NCBI GenBank assembly: GCA_003864495.1 | Contig: ML133373.1 | Location: 124,001-188,000, forward strand | DNA: 64,000 nt | Reading direction: 5' to 3' | DNA from: Nemopilema nomurai | Taxonomy: Eukaryota; Cnidaria; Scyphozoa; Rhizostomeae; Rhizostomatidae | Shown: positions 11,580 to 22,676 of the stretch, piece after piece | Layout: each line of letters opens with the position of its first letter | How positions within the stretch are numbered: the first letter of the stretch is position 1 | Notes under the pieces: generated by a model | Seen by the model: only the letters and a program-made list of their open reading frames with translations | Told to the model about the DNA's origin: nothing | The model's database searches: none | Translations under genes and position numbers: made by a program

Positions 11580-14500
11580 ATGGCGTATGCTACTAAAACC
11601 AAACACAAAGAGTGGGGTGTATTTGCTCAGGGTAAAGATGCTTCCCATGTCAACCCTGGGAAAATTTACCAGAAAGACAAACGATTTTCAAGCACAGGGA
11701 TTGTTTGTCAAGCTGTCAAGGATAAGCTGTTTGGTTTTTTGCGGTTAGAAGATAGCAGCAGTGAAAGCAAGCGTAATGTATTTTTTCATTTCGACAGGAT
11801 ATCCTCCGGTGGCTTGATGTTAAAAAAAGGTGACAAAATTTCATTTTCAATGTCAAAGATGCAGAGCAATCGTGGTCCATCAGTGTTTAAAGGATTTCTA
11901 AAAATTGCAACTTTTAGACATCCTCCTGAAGTTAGTGAATATTTAGAGAAAGTGAGGTCTGTTTCCAGTGAAGGAAGCCAAGCAAGTAATGAATCAAAAC
12001 TGATGATTTTAACCTGTGTAGAAACTTGGCAATGTATTGCTTGCTGCACTGAACAAAATAATGTTCTATGTTTCATGCAAGTAGTTAATATGATGGAGCA
12101 GAGAGGTCAGGATTGGAGATCACACTTAAAAACAGTAATTATCACAATTGGTCACTCAAAATTAATAGATGGAAGAAACAGCGCTTTGAAAAATTTTTTA
12201 CTCCAGAACATTAATTATTATGATGTGGAGACATTGGAAAACTTTTTGATGACCATGCTAGCATATGTTCCAGAAAGAAGAAGAGCCATTGCCATCCTTG
12301 TTGAACCTCTTATCAAAGTCTCTAAGGGAGCAGAAATCATATATAAGTTGTTGCTGACAGTCAGTTCAGAGAGTGCTTCATCTTTAACTGACATGACTTG
12401 GAAAAATCTTCCACTTTTTTTAATGAAGGAAGAATTAGTCAACAAGGAAGGAGGTGGTTTTTCGCAGCTACAACCTATGAAGCAAACAGGCAGCTACAGT
12501 AGTGCTAATGAATACTTAGAAATATTAACAAGACTGCTAAGAGAAGACTGCTTTCATTCCCTGAAAGAAGGAGTGAAGAAATTGCTTGATGGGTCTCTAG
12601 ACAAACGAGATATGGCTGTTTACTCTGGCTTGCGAGTCGTAGGGTTCAAAATCAGTCAACAAATGGGATTCTGCCTGGTTTTGAAAATGGGGTAAGAAGC
12701 TTGATTTCTGAATATGTTTTCTAATATAATGTGTCTGAGTTTGAAGTCCAAAAAGTGTGAAGGTACCAATGCAATGTGTAACATATGCAGTTAAAGTTTA
12801 TCCAAAACATGCAGAACAGTGTCTTCAATTTTAAGGTTAGTTGCTTGCGAAGTAATTATGTAGCAAGAGAAAGCTATTAAGTAAGAAGTAGGAATAGTAG
12901 GAAGCAGGCTTGAAGCCCTTTTTGGTGACCTTAAGTAACTGAAGCTACACTTGTGGTATATACTGCTGCGATTTATTTGGCCGCGTTTCTTGGGGCCTTG
13001 TTCCAGCTTGCCTCATTCTACTGAGCTGCTTGAAAAGTGTTGCATTCAACACAACTCTCTTACAGCCATATAAAGATTTGTCCAAGGTATTGTTTTCAAT
13101 TATCAAGTTAGCAAAGAAATGAATCTAGCAGCTTTGCAATTAAGGTACAAGTCAGCACTGCAGCCGTGGCAGGCATGCACTCACCTTGCTGGCAGTTTGG
13201 AAATTTTATTCCTTAGAATGCCGTCTTAATCCAGCAAATGGCAAAAATTCAAATGGTGTCTTCTTTTAAGGGCATCAAGCAAAAAGATTGTATGGAAGAA
13301 GTCAAAGAGGCTTATGTTTGGCAACCTCCTCTGTTTGTCGATGAGCAAGCAATTCGATGATGCAGTTTGGGCAACTGTAGCCAACCGGGAGCAGCTGGAT
13401 TCAAGTCAAATTGTCTTTGTTCAGCTTTGTAGCGAACTGAACCATTTCACTGGTTTAGAAACGCTGCAAAAGTTGTTTGCTTTTCAAGGAGAGATTGTGG
13501 TTGCCGAGTCGCCTACCTATTATAGGTCTTATGCTCCTGTTTTGGAAACACTTCAGAGACTGAGACCTGAAGATATTTCCTTCAAAGATGAGCTCGTGCA
13601 TTTATTCCCGGCTGAAAAGCCTGATTTTCTTAACAACTCTGCAACCTTTTCCCCCAGTGTGCTGCAGATATCAGATGTCCTTCTAAACCCCAAGATTATG
13701 CATCTGACCGATGGCTTCCTTAAAGGCAAAACAGTTTTTGATGTCAGCCAAGAAAATGCTTTCATTGAGTGTTTGAAGCACAGGATAGGTATCATTCAAG
13801 GACCTCCAGGGACAGGGAAGACTTTTATTGGTGTCAAACTGGCTTTGTTTCTGTTGTCGATTTCATCAAGGCCAGAAGGTCCCATTTTGATGATAACCTA
13901 TAAGAATCATGCTCTTGACGAATTCCTAAAAGCAGTGATAGCGGAAGGGTGTGACAACGTCGTGAGAATTGGCGGTGGGTCAGAGGTTAGTTCTTACAAT
14001 CTGAATAAGATAATGAGGGAAGAGGGCAAATCAGCAAGATCACAGTTGCTTCAGGCGGAAGAAGAGTTAGACGATGCTATACAAGAAGTGAAGTCCGCTT
14101 TTGAGAAGGTGAAGAAATGCAAAACGTTTTCTGTCGAATCATTCTTGTCTTCTGTCAGTAGAAAACAGTTGCAGCAGTTTTTGGCCCAAAGCCCTCGGCC
14201 AGTTCGCAATCTAACAAAGTTGCTTCCTCTCAACGAGTCGGGTGGTGGACTTGCAGACATGGACTTGAAGTCTGTTGTTGAAGCAAATGGGAATGTAAAG
14301 GCGATTGTCGAGAAGGCTTTAGATAGATGGCTTCCGTCAGCAAGCAGTGTGTTGGAAATCCATCGAAGCATAGAGATTGTCTCCAAGTTGATTTCGCATG
14401 GTGCAGCTGTGAGCACTGTTGATGAGTTTGGAGAAGAAGCTGAAAGTGATAACGAAGAAGACATTGCGTCACTGCTTAACGAAAGACAAATAGAGGAAGA

Positions 14501-17438
14501 CCACTTGGCTCTGTCAAGTGAACAGCTGTGTTTTGACTCACCAACCGATGGTATCCAGCTAATTGATGGATTTTTAGAGATCTTGAAATTGAATCCCGGA
14601 GTTTCTTTGCAAAACAACGGTAATTTGTGGAAACTCGCGGAAAGTGATAAATTTAAACTTATCCAAACCATGCTGGTAAGACACTTCAACGAATCGTGTG
14701 AAAAGTTCAATGAGAAGCTCAAGACCTTTGACGAGAAACGCCAAATGTACGAGGAGCGAAAGTGCCAATGCACAGCTATGATTCTAAAGAAAAAGGACAT
14801 CATTGCCATGACAGCTACTGGTGCCAGCATACAGTCAGCTCTTCTTGGGCAGTTGAAACCAGCAATTGTGATTGTCGAAGAAGCTGCAGAACTATTAGAA
14901 GCCCAACTTGTTGCAGCACTTGGTAGCTGGACAAAGCAGCTGATTTTGATTGGTGACCATAAGCAGCTCAGGCCGCACGTGGAGACATTCGCTTTGGAGC
15001 GCGACTATAACATGGGGGTGTCACTGATGGAAAGGCTCATATCCAATGGGTTCAGTTACGCGACGCTCTCAACGCAAAACCGAATGCGACCAGAATTCGC
15101 TGAACTGCTTAAGGACATCTACCCCAGACTGGAAAGCAACTTGCAAAGAGTTGGGCGAAATATGCCCGCAAAGTGCCTTTCAAGCTCGGTTTTTTTCTGG
15201 CATCATGAAGACCAAGAAACTGATGACAGAAGTTTCTACAATGAAAAGGAGGCTGACAGAGCAATTAAATTAGCGCTCTTTTTAATTCAGCAAGGCATTT
15301 CGCCCTCAAAGATTACAATCTTATCAGCATACCAAGGCCAAACCAGTGTCATACGAAAGAGGCTGAAAGCCACACACGCCAGTGATGACGTCATCACTCA
15401 TACCATTGATAATTATCAAGGAGATGAGAATGACTTCGTCATTGTTTCCCTTGTTCGTTCCAACAAGAAAGGGCGGATTGGTTTTCTGGAATCCTTAAAC
15501 AGAAGATGCGTCGCCCAATCAAGGTCTCGTTGTGGCCTCTACTTTATTGGGAACTTCGAAATGCTTGTTAGGTCTCCCAACTGGTCTTTTCTATTGGAGA
15601 CATTACGAAGAAAGAGAATGATTGCACCAGCGCTAACTCTGGTTTGTCCAATGCATCCACAGTCTACAAAACAAGTAGTAACTGCAGATGACATAGATCT
15701 TGGTACATTCTGCAGAATTCCGTGTCATTTTAAGCTTTAGTGCGGCCATCGTTGCTCGAACCCGTGTCAACCTCCACACAAGCATTATTCCTGCAGGAGG
15801 AGTTGCATGGTGCCATGTGAACGCTGCTGCCAACCGTGTCAAAGGTTTTGCCGACCTCAGCACGACCATAGAAGCTGCGACCAGATCGTCTCACGGTGTC
15901 TGCCTTGTGACCACGACGCTGCGATGGCTTGCAATGAAGATGTACTCAGATTTGAATGCAACATAGACGTGGACTGCCCCTTGTCAGGCTGCAATCACAT
16001 TCAAAAGAGAAAATGTTTTCAAAGGGAAAAGGTTCTTGCATGCACTGCACCTTGCCTGAAAAGAAGGGGTTGCGGTCACCTTTGTACTAGAAAGTGTGGA
16101 GAGGACTGCAATGTAAGGAAATGCATCACGTGTATAGAGGAACAGGTGGCCAAAGCAAAGGCGTTGGAAGCGCAGCAAGAGGCACAAAGGAAGCGGCTTG
16201 TGGAGGAGGAAAAGAGGATACTGAAGGACCTTGCCGAGAGGAAGAAGGAGGAGCCTTTTCTAAAAGAAATCAAAGCAGAAGGGGAGACTGCCCCTGAGTT
16301 CTTCATGGTGGAAGATCGGGTGAAGAGGTACGTTCAACCAGGTCACAATTGGTTCCCAGTTGTGAAGAAAGTAGAGAAAGTCATCAATTATGAGCTGGAA
16401 GAGCGCTGGCGGGAAGCTAAGCTTAGGATGCATGACCCGGAATTCAAATCAGACTTGAAATTCCATGGTACTGGAGAAAGTGCAATCCAGAGCATAGTTA
16501 GAGATGGTTTTCGTTTGCCCAAAGAAAATGGAATGTACGGGAAAGGGATATACTTTGCAACAGACTCGTCCAAGAGTGCACAGAAGAAGTACACAAAAGG
16601 ATCAAACAAGCTACTGCTGTGTGAAGTCTTAATCGGGAAAGCTCTAGTGGTTGAAAAAGCAGAACGAAACATGACACTAGCAAAAATGAAAGAGGGGCGT
16701 CACGACTCTCTATTTGCCAAGCGAAATACGAGAGAAAAAGGTGGCGTTCTATTTGACGAATTCGTCATTTACAGAGCAGATCAGGCCCTGCCAAGATACA
16801 TTGTGCACTACGAGCAGGAGTCGGCAACGAGGCATATCGCCCTGCCAGCAGAGAGTCATAAGCTGATGAAATATCGCTTGCAAGAGTCGAGAGCGGTGGA
16901 CACCAGAGACCCGCTCGAAATTCACTACCGGATTGCGGAATCACAATTTCTTAGGCTGTTGCAGAGGTCCGGTATGAACAAGCAAATTTTGTCCATTGAT
17001 TTCTTCTCTAATCCGAGGCTTGAAGCCAAGTTTAAGGCCAAGAAAGAAGCTTTTGAGAGAAATGGTTACCCTAATGATTGCATCTTTGCATTTCATGGTA
17101 CCAATGAAGACAATGTTAACAGCATCATGCAAAATAATTTTCGTCTTGATTTAATTGCGAAAAATACAGGCAACCCAGGACAGTATGGTATCGGCATTTA
17201 CTTTTCAGAGGTACCAAAAATATGTTTCCATTATGGCAATGCGTTGATGTTGTGCCAAGTACTCCCTGGACGTTGCTATGACGTAACAAAGGAAGATGTT
17301 AAAGGACAACCCTTGAAGCAAGGTTATGATTCTCATGGAGCACATAAATGGCAGGATAATCATTATCAAATCTTGGTAGTTGGGAATGAAGAGCAAATTC
17401 TTCCCTGTTATTACATCAAAATCAAGGAGAAAGAATGA
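11580..17438 (+). CDS. ZNFX1-like SF1 helicase fused to two PARP-type ADP-ribosyltransferase domains (in-frame TAG at 15738)
   Basis: There are two coding exons, 11580-12691 and 13271-17438 (intron GT 12692, AG 13270). They join in phase 2 with a Gly codon and give 1,760 codons. Approximate residues: 38-105 cold-shock-like fold (FGFLRLED, VFFHFDRI, KKGDKISFS); 300-420 ZNFX1-type N-terminal region (LTRLLREDCFHSLKEGVKK, SKRLMFGNLLCLS); SF1 helicase with Walker A GPPGTGKT at 548-555, VEEAAE at 906-911, GDHKQLRP at 932, QNRMRPEF, DNYQGDEND near 1085 and VAQSRSR at 1118; Cys/His zinc fingers about 1185-1310; a charged coiled-coil linker; ART domain 1 with H1436, Y1465 and E1534; ART domain 2 with H1646, Y1681 and Q1737. 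ZNFX1 in animals is an interferon-linked RNA-binding antiviral helicase also tied to small-RNA inheritance. An antiviral or RNA-granule role here is inference. The TAG at 15738-15740 sits between CHFKL and CGHRC of one zinc finger, with the same frame continuing. The start ATG has a good context (GCAATGG), but the frame is open back to a possible acceptor at 11567. Confidence 0.85.
12692..13270 (+). other. Intron 1 of the helicase-ART gene
   Basis: 579 bp, GTAAGA donor and TTCTTTTAAG acceptor. The phase-2 junction restores the ZNFX1-type sequence on both sides. No repeat or gene was seen inside. Confidence 0.8.
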
Positions 17439-18511
17439 CAATGCAGTATGTGTACCACTTCAAGGACCTGAAGTGCGTCTTGTCGGCATTGTTGTGACGT
17501 AGCCGGCCGCCAGCCGCCTAACTCCATACTCAAAAAGGTGCATTGTGGGTGTAAAACTGCTTAGAAAGACTGCTTTTGCTTTTTAACATTAGTGGAATGT
17601 ATTTATTACAGTTAGTTGTTTAGGGACTGTTTAAATGCAGGACATTCGTTTGAGTGTGGAAGGAAAGAGGGCCCTGTCAATAAATGAAATATAACCTAGC
17701 ATTTCAGTCTTGATCATAATTTCAGTTTTCACAGAATGAAAATCCAATTGCTTCGTCCAATCGCGTTATTTTACTGGCCCGAGCTCTCTTCGCAGAGTTT
17801 TTTCTTAAAAATTCCCACAATATCCTATCCTTGGAAATCTTCGCTAGTCCATAAACCCTCACCTATTATTCGTACCATTTGTATGGTCGTCTCTGGTTGG
17901 TCGTCTCTGGTTGGCCCCCTTTATATTGGCATATCTGTTAAGAAACTATCTGATTGTGTAGTTGGTTTTTTTCGATTGTCAGTGCTTATTGGAAAAAATG
18001 CTAAATTCTTCATTGAATCGTTATCTTCTGATTTACCAACAGCAGTCTTCGGAGACGTACTAACCTCTCCTTTAGCTCAATTTATAACATGCATTAAACT
18101 GTTATTTCGCTGAGATTTAGCTATGGAAAGATAAAGGTATTTGGATGTTGCGAAGGATCATGGCTCACGTTTTCATTATTTTGTAAGTTGTCAACAGAAA
18201 ATGGAAGGACAATTTTGTGAGAGCTATGAATTGGAGTTTGAAATGGATATTCGAGATGTTTACAACAGTGGCCCAAGGAGCTTTCGTCATGCATGTCCCA
18301 TTGAATTTTGTTGCATACCTCAGTGACGAAAAACAGAAGACTGGGACGAAACAATGAAACATAGTAGTCAATTCTTCAAAACACTGCGGTTAGGCGGCCA
18401 ATAGAGTACATTCGTGCATGAAGCTTCAGTTCCTTCAATCGACTGTTTATATGACCCGTCGATAAATATTGAAAATAGTCTTCACGATTCCACTTCGAAT
18501 TTCGACTAAGC
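17439..18511. other. 3' UTR of the helicase-ART gene and spacer to synaptotagmin-like A
   Basis: The UTR runs to the AATAAA at 17679. The remaining ~800 bp holds an open plus frame (17736-18113) without family features and AT-rich sequence that should include the promoter of gene A; no TATA box is clear. Confidence 0.4.
17679..17684 (+). terminator. Polyadenylation signal of the helicase-ART gene
   Basis: AATAAA lies 241 bases after the TGA at 17436-17438 and is the first canonical hexamer downstream of the stop. Confidence 0.65.
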
Positions 18512-21074
18512 ATGGGTAAGTAACATTAATATTAACATTTTCAGCACCTTTTGATTCTTATCACTCTTGTTTTGACCACGATTTGGCATATCCACCGTTC
18601 CCCAATAAGCATTTATAAGGAGATGTGGATGTATTCCTGTCTTATTCCAAGCATTCAAAGCAAGTCAGTTCAAATCAAACCAAATTATTTTAGCCATTTT
18701 GAAATCGATTACAGATTCCTGGGCCTCGTGGGTTCTTCTGGTTGCAGTTGCTTTGTTTGGTTTGGATGCGGCGTTGCTTGTTGCGTTCATCGCTTACTCG
18801 GTTTTAAAATGGCACAGTCAAACCAGACGGAGGAAAATCGGCAAAGAAGACGAAGTGATAAAGTATGGGGACGCTGTAGCTATCAAAACTGAAAAAGTGC
18901 CCATTGTATTCGATTACTCATCGGAATTCAATCATGCAGATTTTGTAATACCCACTGCTAGACCGACACACGAAAGCGCCAACTGTACACCGGAAGAAGT
19001 TCAGATCTCAATGTACGCCTCGAATCAAGATGGCAGAGATGCCGGTGTCAGAGTTAACCAGGTAGGTTTTAAGACGCGCAACGAGCCATTTTAGACGAAT
19101 GCTTCGTTGAATTGCAATCGCTAACGATCTCATTGCAGAAGTCTCCTCACCTTTGATGTGGTAACTCTTTTTAGGCTTTTTGATAAACATGTCACACATG
19201 TTGGGACAAGTGGTCTTGTAAATCACAGAGTACTTGTAAATCGAGTACACTGTGAATTGGAAAGGAAAACCATGAAATACTCGATAAAAAGCTGAACATC
19301 CTCTAGTTTTGACACATTTGGTCTTTTGTGTACGCATGTTCAGTACTTGAGTAGAAGTAAATGAAGATCACTACAAATTTCAATTTATATCAGTTTTGAC
19401 CTGCTGCTTAAAATTGTAGGAGGAAACGACATCAAAACTGTCATTTTCCATACACTTTGACGCAGTTTCAGAAGAGATGACGGTCTCACTGATCCGTGCC
19501 AGACTTGTTAGAAGGCGAGAATCGGATGCCGACGAGTCAGAATGCACGTTTCTGTGAGTGTCGTTCTTCTGCCGGATGGAACGATCTACCACTCGTCGAG
19601 GGGTGTCCCCCCTAACCCCCTCTTCAAGGACAAGTTCACTTTCAAGTTGAATAGTGAGGCTCTGCAGCAATGCAAACTCAAATTCAATGTTTGGATGATC
19701 GACAAGTATTCCAGGAAAAAGCCATTTGGTGAAAGCACCGTCGACCTGGCGAGGTTTTTCAAAGACCAGCCTATAACAACAACAAGCATCGAAAAGGTTT
19801 GGTTGGGGATTGAACGCAAGGATGAGCTTGTAAGTTTGTCAGTACTTTTTAACATATCTGTTCGCTGTATTAACGTCCTCTACATGCGTATTTGCTTCAG
19901 GAAACCCTGGTGAGGCGCAAAATTAGTTAGATCCTTATACCTACAAGTCTCTATAACAAATAACGGTCATAGTGATATATATGATATAAATAACGGTCAT
20001 AGTGATATATATGATATAAATAACAGTCATAGTGATATATATGATATAAATAACGGTCATAGTGATATATATGATATAAATAACGGTCATAGTGATATAT
20101 ATGATATAAATAACGGTCATAGTGATATATATGATATAAATAACGGTCATAGTGATATATATTATATAAATAACGGTCATAGTGATATATATGATATAAA
20201 TAACGGTCATAGTGATATATATGATATAAATAACGGTCATAGTGATATATATGATATAAATAACGGTCATAGCTATAAATGAGTGTTTCTTCAGGTGAAT
20301 GAAACGGCGAACGGCGAGCTGCTGGTGTCCATTCAGTATCTTCCGAGGGCAGAAAATATCAACATTACCATAATGAAGGGAAGAGACCTTGATGTTGAAG
20401 AATTCGACAAAGGTGCGCTGTGACTTATTACGTGAACTGCAATCAAAAACTTGTTTGTGTTATTTCTACACGCGTAACAAAAACAACTCAAGATATTTCA
20501 GATTAACGGACTTGGTTACTGGTTTCCACACTTCACAAATCGATTTGGTCAAAAGATATTTGGCCCAATAGGGCGTAATTTGGAACAATGATCATTAAGC
20601 TGTTGAAGCAATTAGCTCTTGGATTTATAATTAAACGACGAACAGTTAACAAACAGAGTGTTAATGAATGCAATATGCAATGTTTATATGCAATTTAATA
20701 TGACTAGAAATTCATATTTTCGAGAACTTCTTTGATACAACTCTTCTTTGCCAGATGTATACGTGAAAGTATCCTCGTTGGTCAACGGAAGGATTTACAA
20801 GAACAAAAAGACTTCATCGGTGAAGAAAACGGCGAACCCAGTTTTCAACGAGATGACGTCATTCTCCTTGAGTTCCCCGTCGCCGTTGAACTTAAAGGAT
20901 ACTGTTATCATCTTGTCCGCATACGCCCATAGGACACGTGGTCCCCACAAGCGTCTGATTGGCAGATGTCAAATAGGCTTATCACAGAATGAAAGTAAAC
21001 TGGGGAAGGATCATTGGCAAAAGATGGTGGATAGTCCGTCTCGAATGATTGCTGAGTGGTTGGATTTGCAATGA
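18512..21074 (+). CDS. Synaptotagmin-like protein A (TM + C2A + C2B), frameshift in C2A
   Basis: Exons: 18512-18515, 18715-19061, 19420-19829, 20295-20412, 20755-21074. The first coding exon is just ATGG before GTAAGT; it joins AT to make Met-Asp-Ser-Trp. A membrane anchor follows (LLVAVALFGLDAALLVAFIA), then a basic RRRK stop-transfer and a linker. C2A spans exon 3 (SFSIHFDAVSEEMTVSL, VVLLPDG, NPLFKDKFTF). C2B spans exons 4-5 (GELLVSIQYLP, DVYVKVSS, NPVFNE, LIGRCQIG, DHWQKM), ending AEWLDLQ, a degenerate WHxL motif. The lengths sum to 1,199 nt, one short of a multiple of three. The frame breaks at about 19549, in a TTT run just before VSVVLLPD, and one added base would restore a 399-residue protein. 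The C2 loops have lost most aspartates. Unlike genes B, C and E, the linker and C2A are on separate exons. Role: probable membrane-tethered, calcium-independent C2 protein (inferred). Confidence 0.82.
19961..20272 (+). repeat. 30-bp minisatellite in intron of gene A, about 10.4 copies
   Basis: The unit is TAACGGTCATAGTGATATAT followed by ATGATATAAA. Copies are nearly identical, with single variants (TAACAGTCAT in one, ATTATATAAA in another). The array lies in the 465-bp intron 19830-20294, so it makes up two thirds of that intron. Its open reverse frame is a by-product of the 30-bp period. Confidence 0.95.
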
Positions 21075-21925
21075 GCCGTAGAAGAAGAGAATGGTACATG
21101 TACATGATTTCAATTTCAGTTTCATTTCATCAGGAGCAGACGAAGAGGGATCAACAATAAGCCTATGTTCCGACGATATTGTCAAAGTGATGAAATCAAA
21201 GTGAGACTCTGTTCTACCAATACTTTTGCAGCCAACCAACATTGCTAGATAGTTTACTTCTAGTGCTTCGCCTCTACCAAGCATGCATTGCGAGGTCTTG
21301 TAAAGTTGATGAGAATATTTTTCACTTCCTTTCTTGGAACCCATTTTTTTAGTTAAATGTTTATAATTGATAGTAGACCTAGATCATGTTCCACAATTTA
21401 ACACTTTCTATTGCCTGTTATGCTCTTTTGCATTACGTGGTGCCTGCTAGGAGGGTAACAGCAGGCCTGCATTGGACGCACCCTTGTAGGTCACTCGAGC
21501 TGACTCGAGTGAAGTTTCCAGTATGTTCATTTTCGGCCTAAAGACCACATTTTTCAGCCAGTAGATTAATGTCTCTTTTGACAAGCGACTACTAAGCCCT
21601 GCGTTTGCGATTGGTGCTGTTGAAATCCTGTCCTCCTTTATAATTGATTGAATAGAAACCTTTAAGTAGATCTTTCAGTCGCTTGTACACCACTTCGATT
21701 TCATCATTTCGCAGCCATATTCCATTCAAGCTAGACACATAGTCATCGTGGGCGGTGCACGAAGGGCCCACTAGCATTTATTCATCACTGCGTAGGAGCG
21801 TTGTCATATTTTCGTGATCTGAACAAAGGAATTTTAATTGGTGATCAAATGTGATCTGAACAGGGCCCTTGTTGATAACAGTACTTTCTAGTACTGATAA
21901 GGTTTTTTTACCCTGTATAAATATG

Positions 21926-21941
21926 TATTATTATTTTTATT

Positions 21942-21992
<51 letters not shown>
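21926..21992. repeat. TTA/TAA microsatellite
   Basis: About 22 trinucleotide units with occasional extra T. Confidence 0.9.
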
Positions 21993-22158
21993 CCGGTCAA
22001 CCTCGATTGTTGTAATCCAATCAATCATGAATCTTGTAATCCAGTCAATTACTATTGTAGGAATCTGGTAAATCACAATAGTGCTAATCCGGTCAACCTC
22101 GATTGTTGTAATCCAGTCAATCATGAATCTTGTAATCCAGTTATCTGGTAAATCACTT
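21993..22158. repeat. Imperfect tandem duplication, ~96-bp period
   Basis: CCGGTCAACCTCGATTGTTG starts at 21993 and again at 22089. Both copies continue with TAATCCARTCAATCATGAATC and end near ATCTGGTAAATCAC. The second copy is shortened. A sub-repeat of TAATCCAGTCAAT-type is visible inside each copy. Confidence 0.8.
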
Positions 22159-22676
22159 TAGTTAGGAGAAAATGTTAGCGCAGAAAACAAATTGCAAAAA
22201 TGAAATCAGATAAATTGTATTCAAAACGAACTCTGCTCTACATTGTAAATATAAATATATTTTGGGCTGATAGGTGCTTTGTGTTATTTGCATTACAAAT
22301 AATGAAATGTAACAAAATTCACTATTGGCAGATAGAATTAACATACACATAATTGGCATCAACCGGTAAACGATTATTTCGAGACATGCTACATTTCGCT
22401 TGGTCTCTCTTTAAAACCTCATTACTCTGCTAATGGGAAATGCTATTGGGATAAATTTACTGGAAGCAGAATTGAAATTGTCACACTGACCCCAGCATCA
22501 GATCGGTGACATGCCTTTTTGCAATTACATTGCTGCAATTATCTCAGTTTTTGAATTACTATCAACCCAATGTATACTGAGAAACCTCCCAGAATCTTTT
22601 TCGCGATAATCCTTATCAAAACACCCCTTTAGAAGGCTTGAATGAGGGTCCAAAGATATAAATAAAGGAGAAGGAA

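Larger units (their letters stand above)
21075..22676. other. Spacer between convergent genes A (+) and B (-)
   Basis: Both genes end here. No coding sequence was seen. It contains a TTA microsatellite and a 96-bp imperfect tandem duplication, listed separately. Confidence 0.5.

Noticed and set aside
15720..15740. A tiny intron removing the TAG (GTGTCA...CTTTAG)
   Set aside because: It would be only about 19 bp, far below the minimum for animal spliceosomes, and would remove conserved zinc-finger residues.
17736..18113. 125-codon plus frame between the helicase-ART gene and gene A
   Set aside because: No domain, no splice or promoter support, composition like the surrounding AT-rich spacer.
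19941..20270. Minus-strand frame encoding repeated MTVIYIIYIT
   Set aside because: Reverse of the 30-bp array, inside an intron of gene A.
19961..20272. CRISPR-like direct repeats
   Set aside because: Units are contiguous with no spacers and the locus is eukaryotic and intronic.
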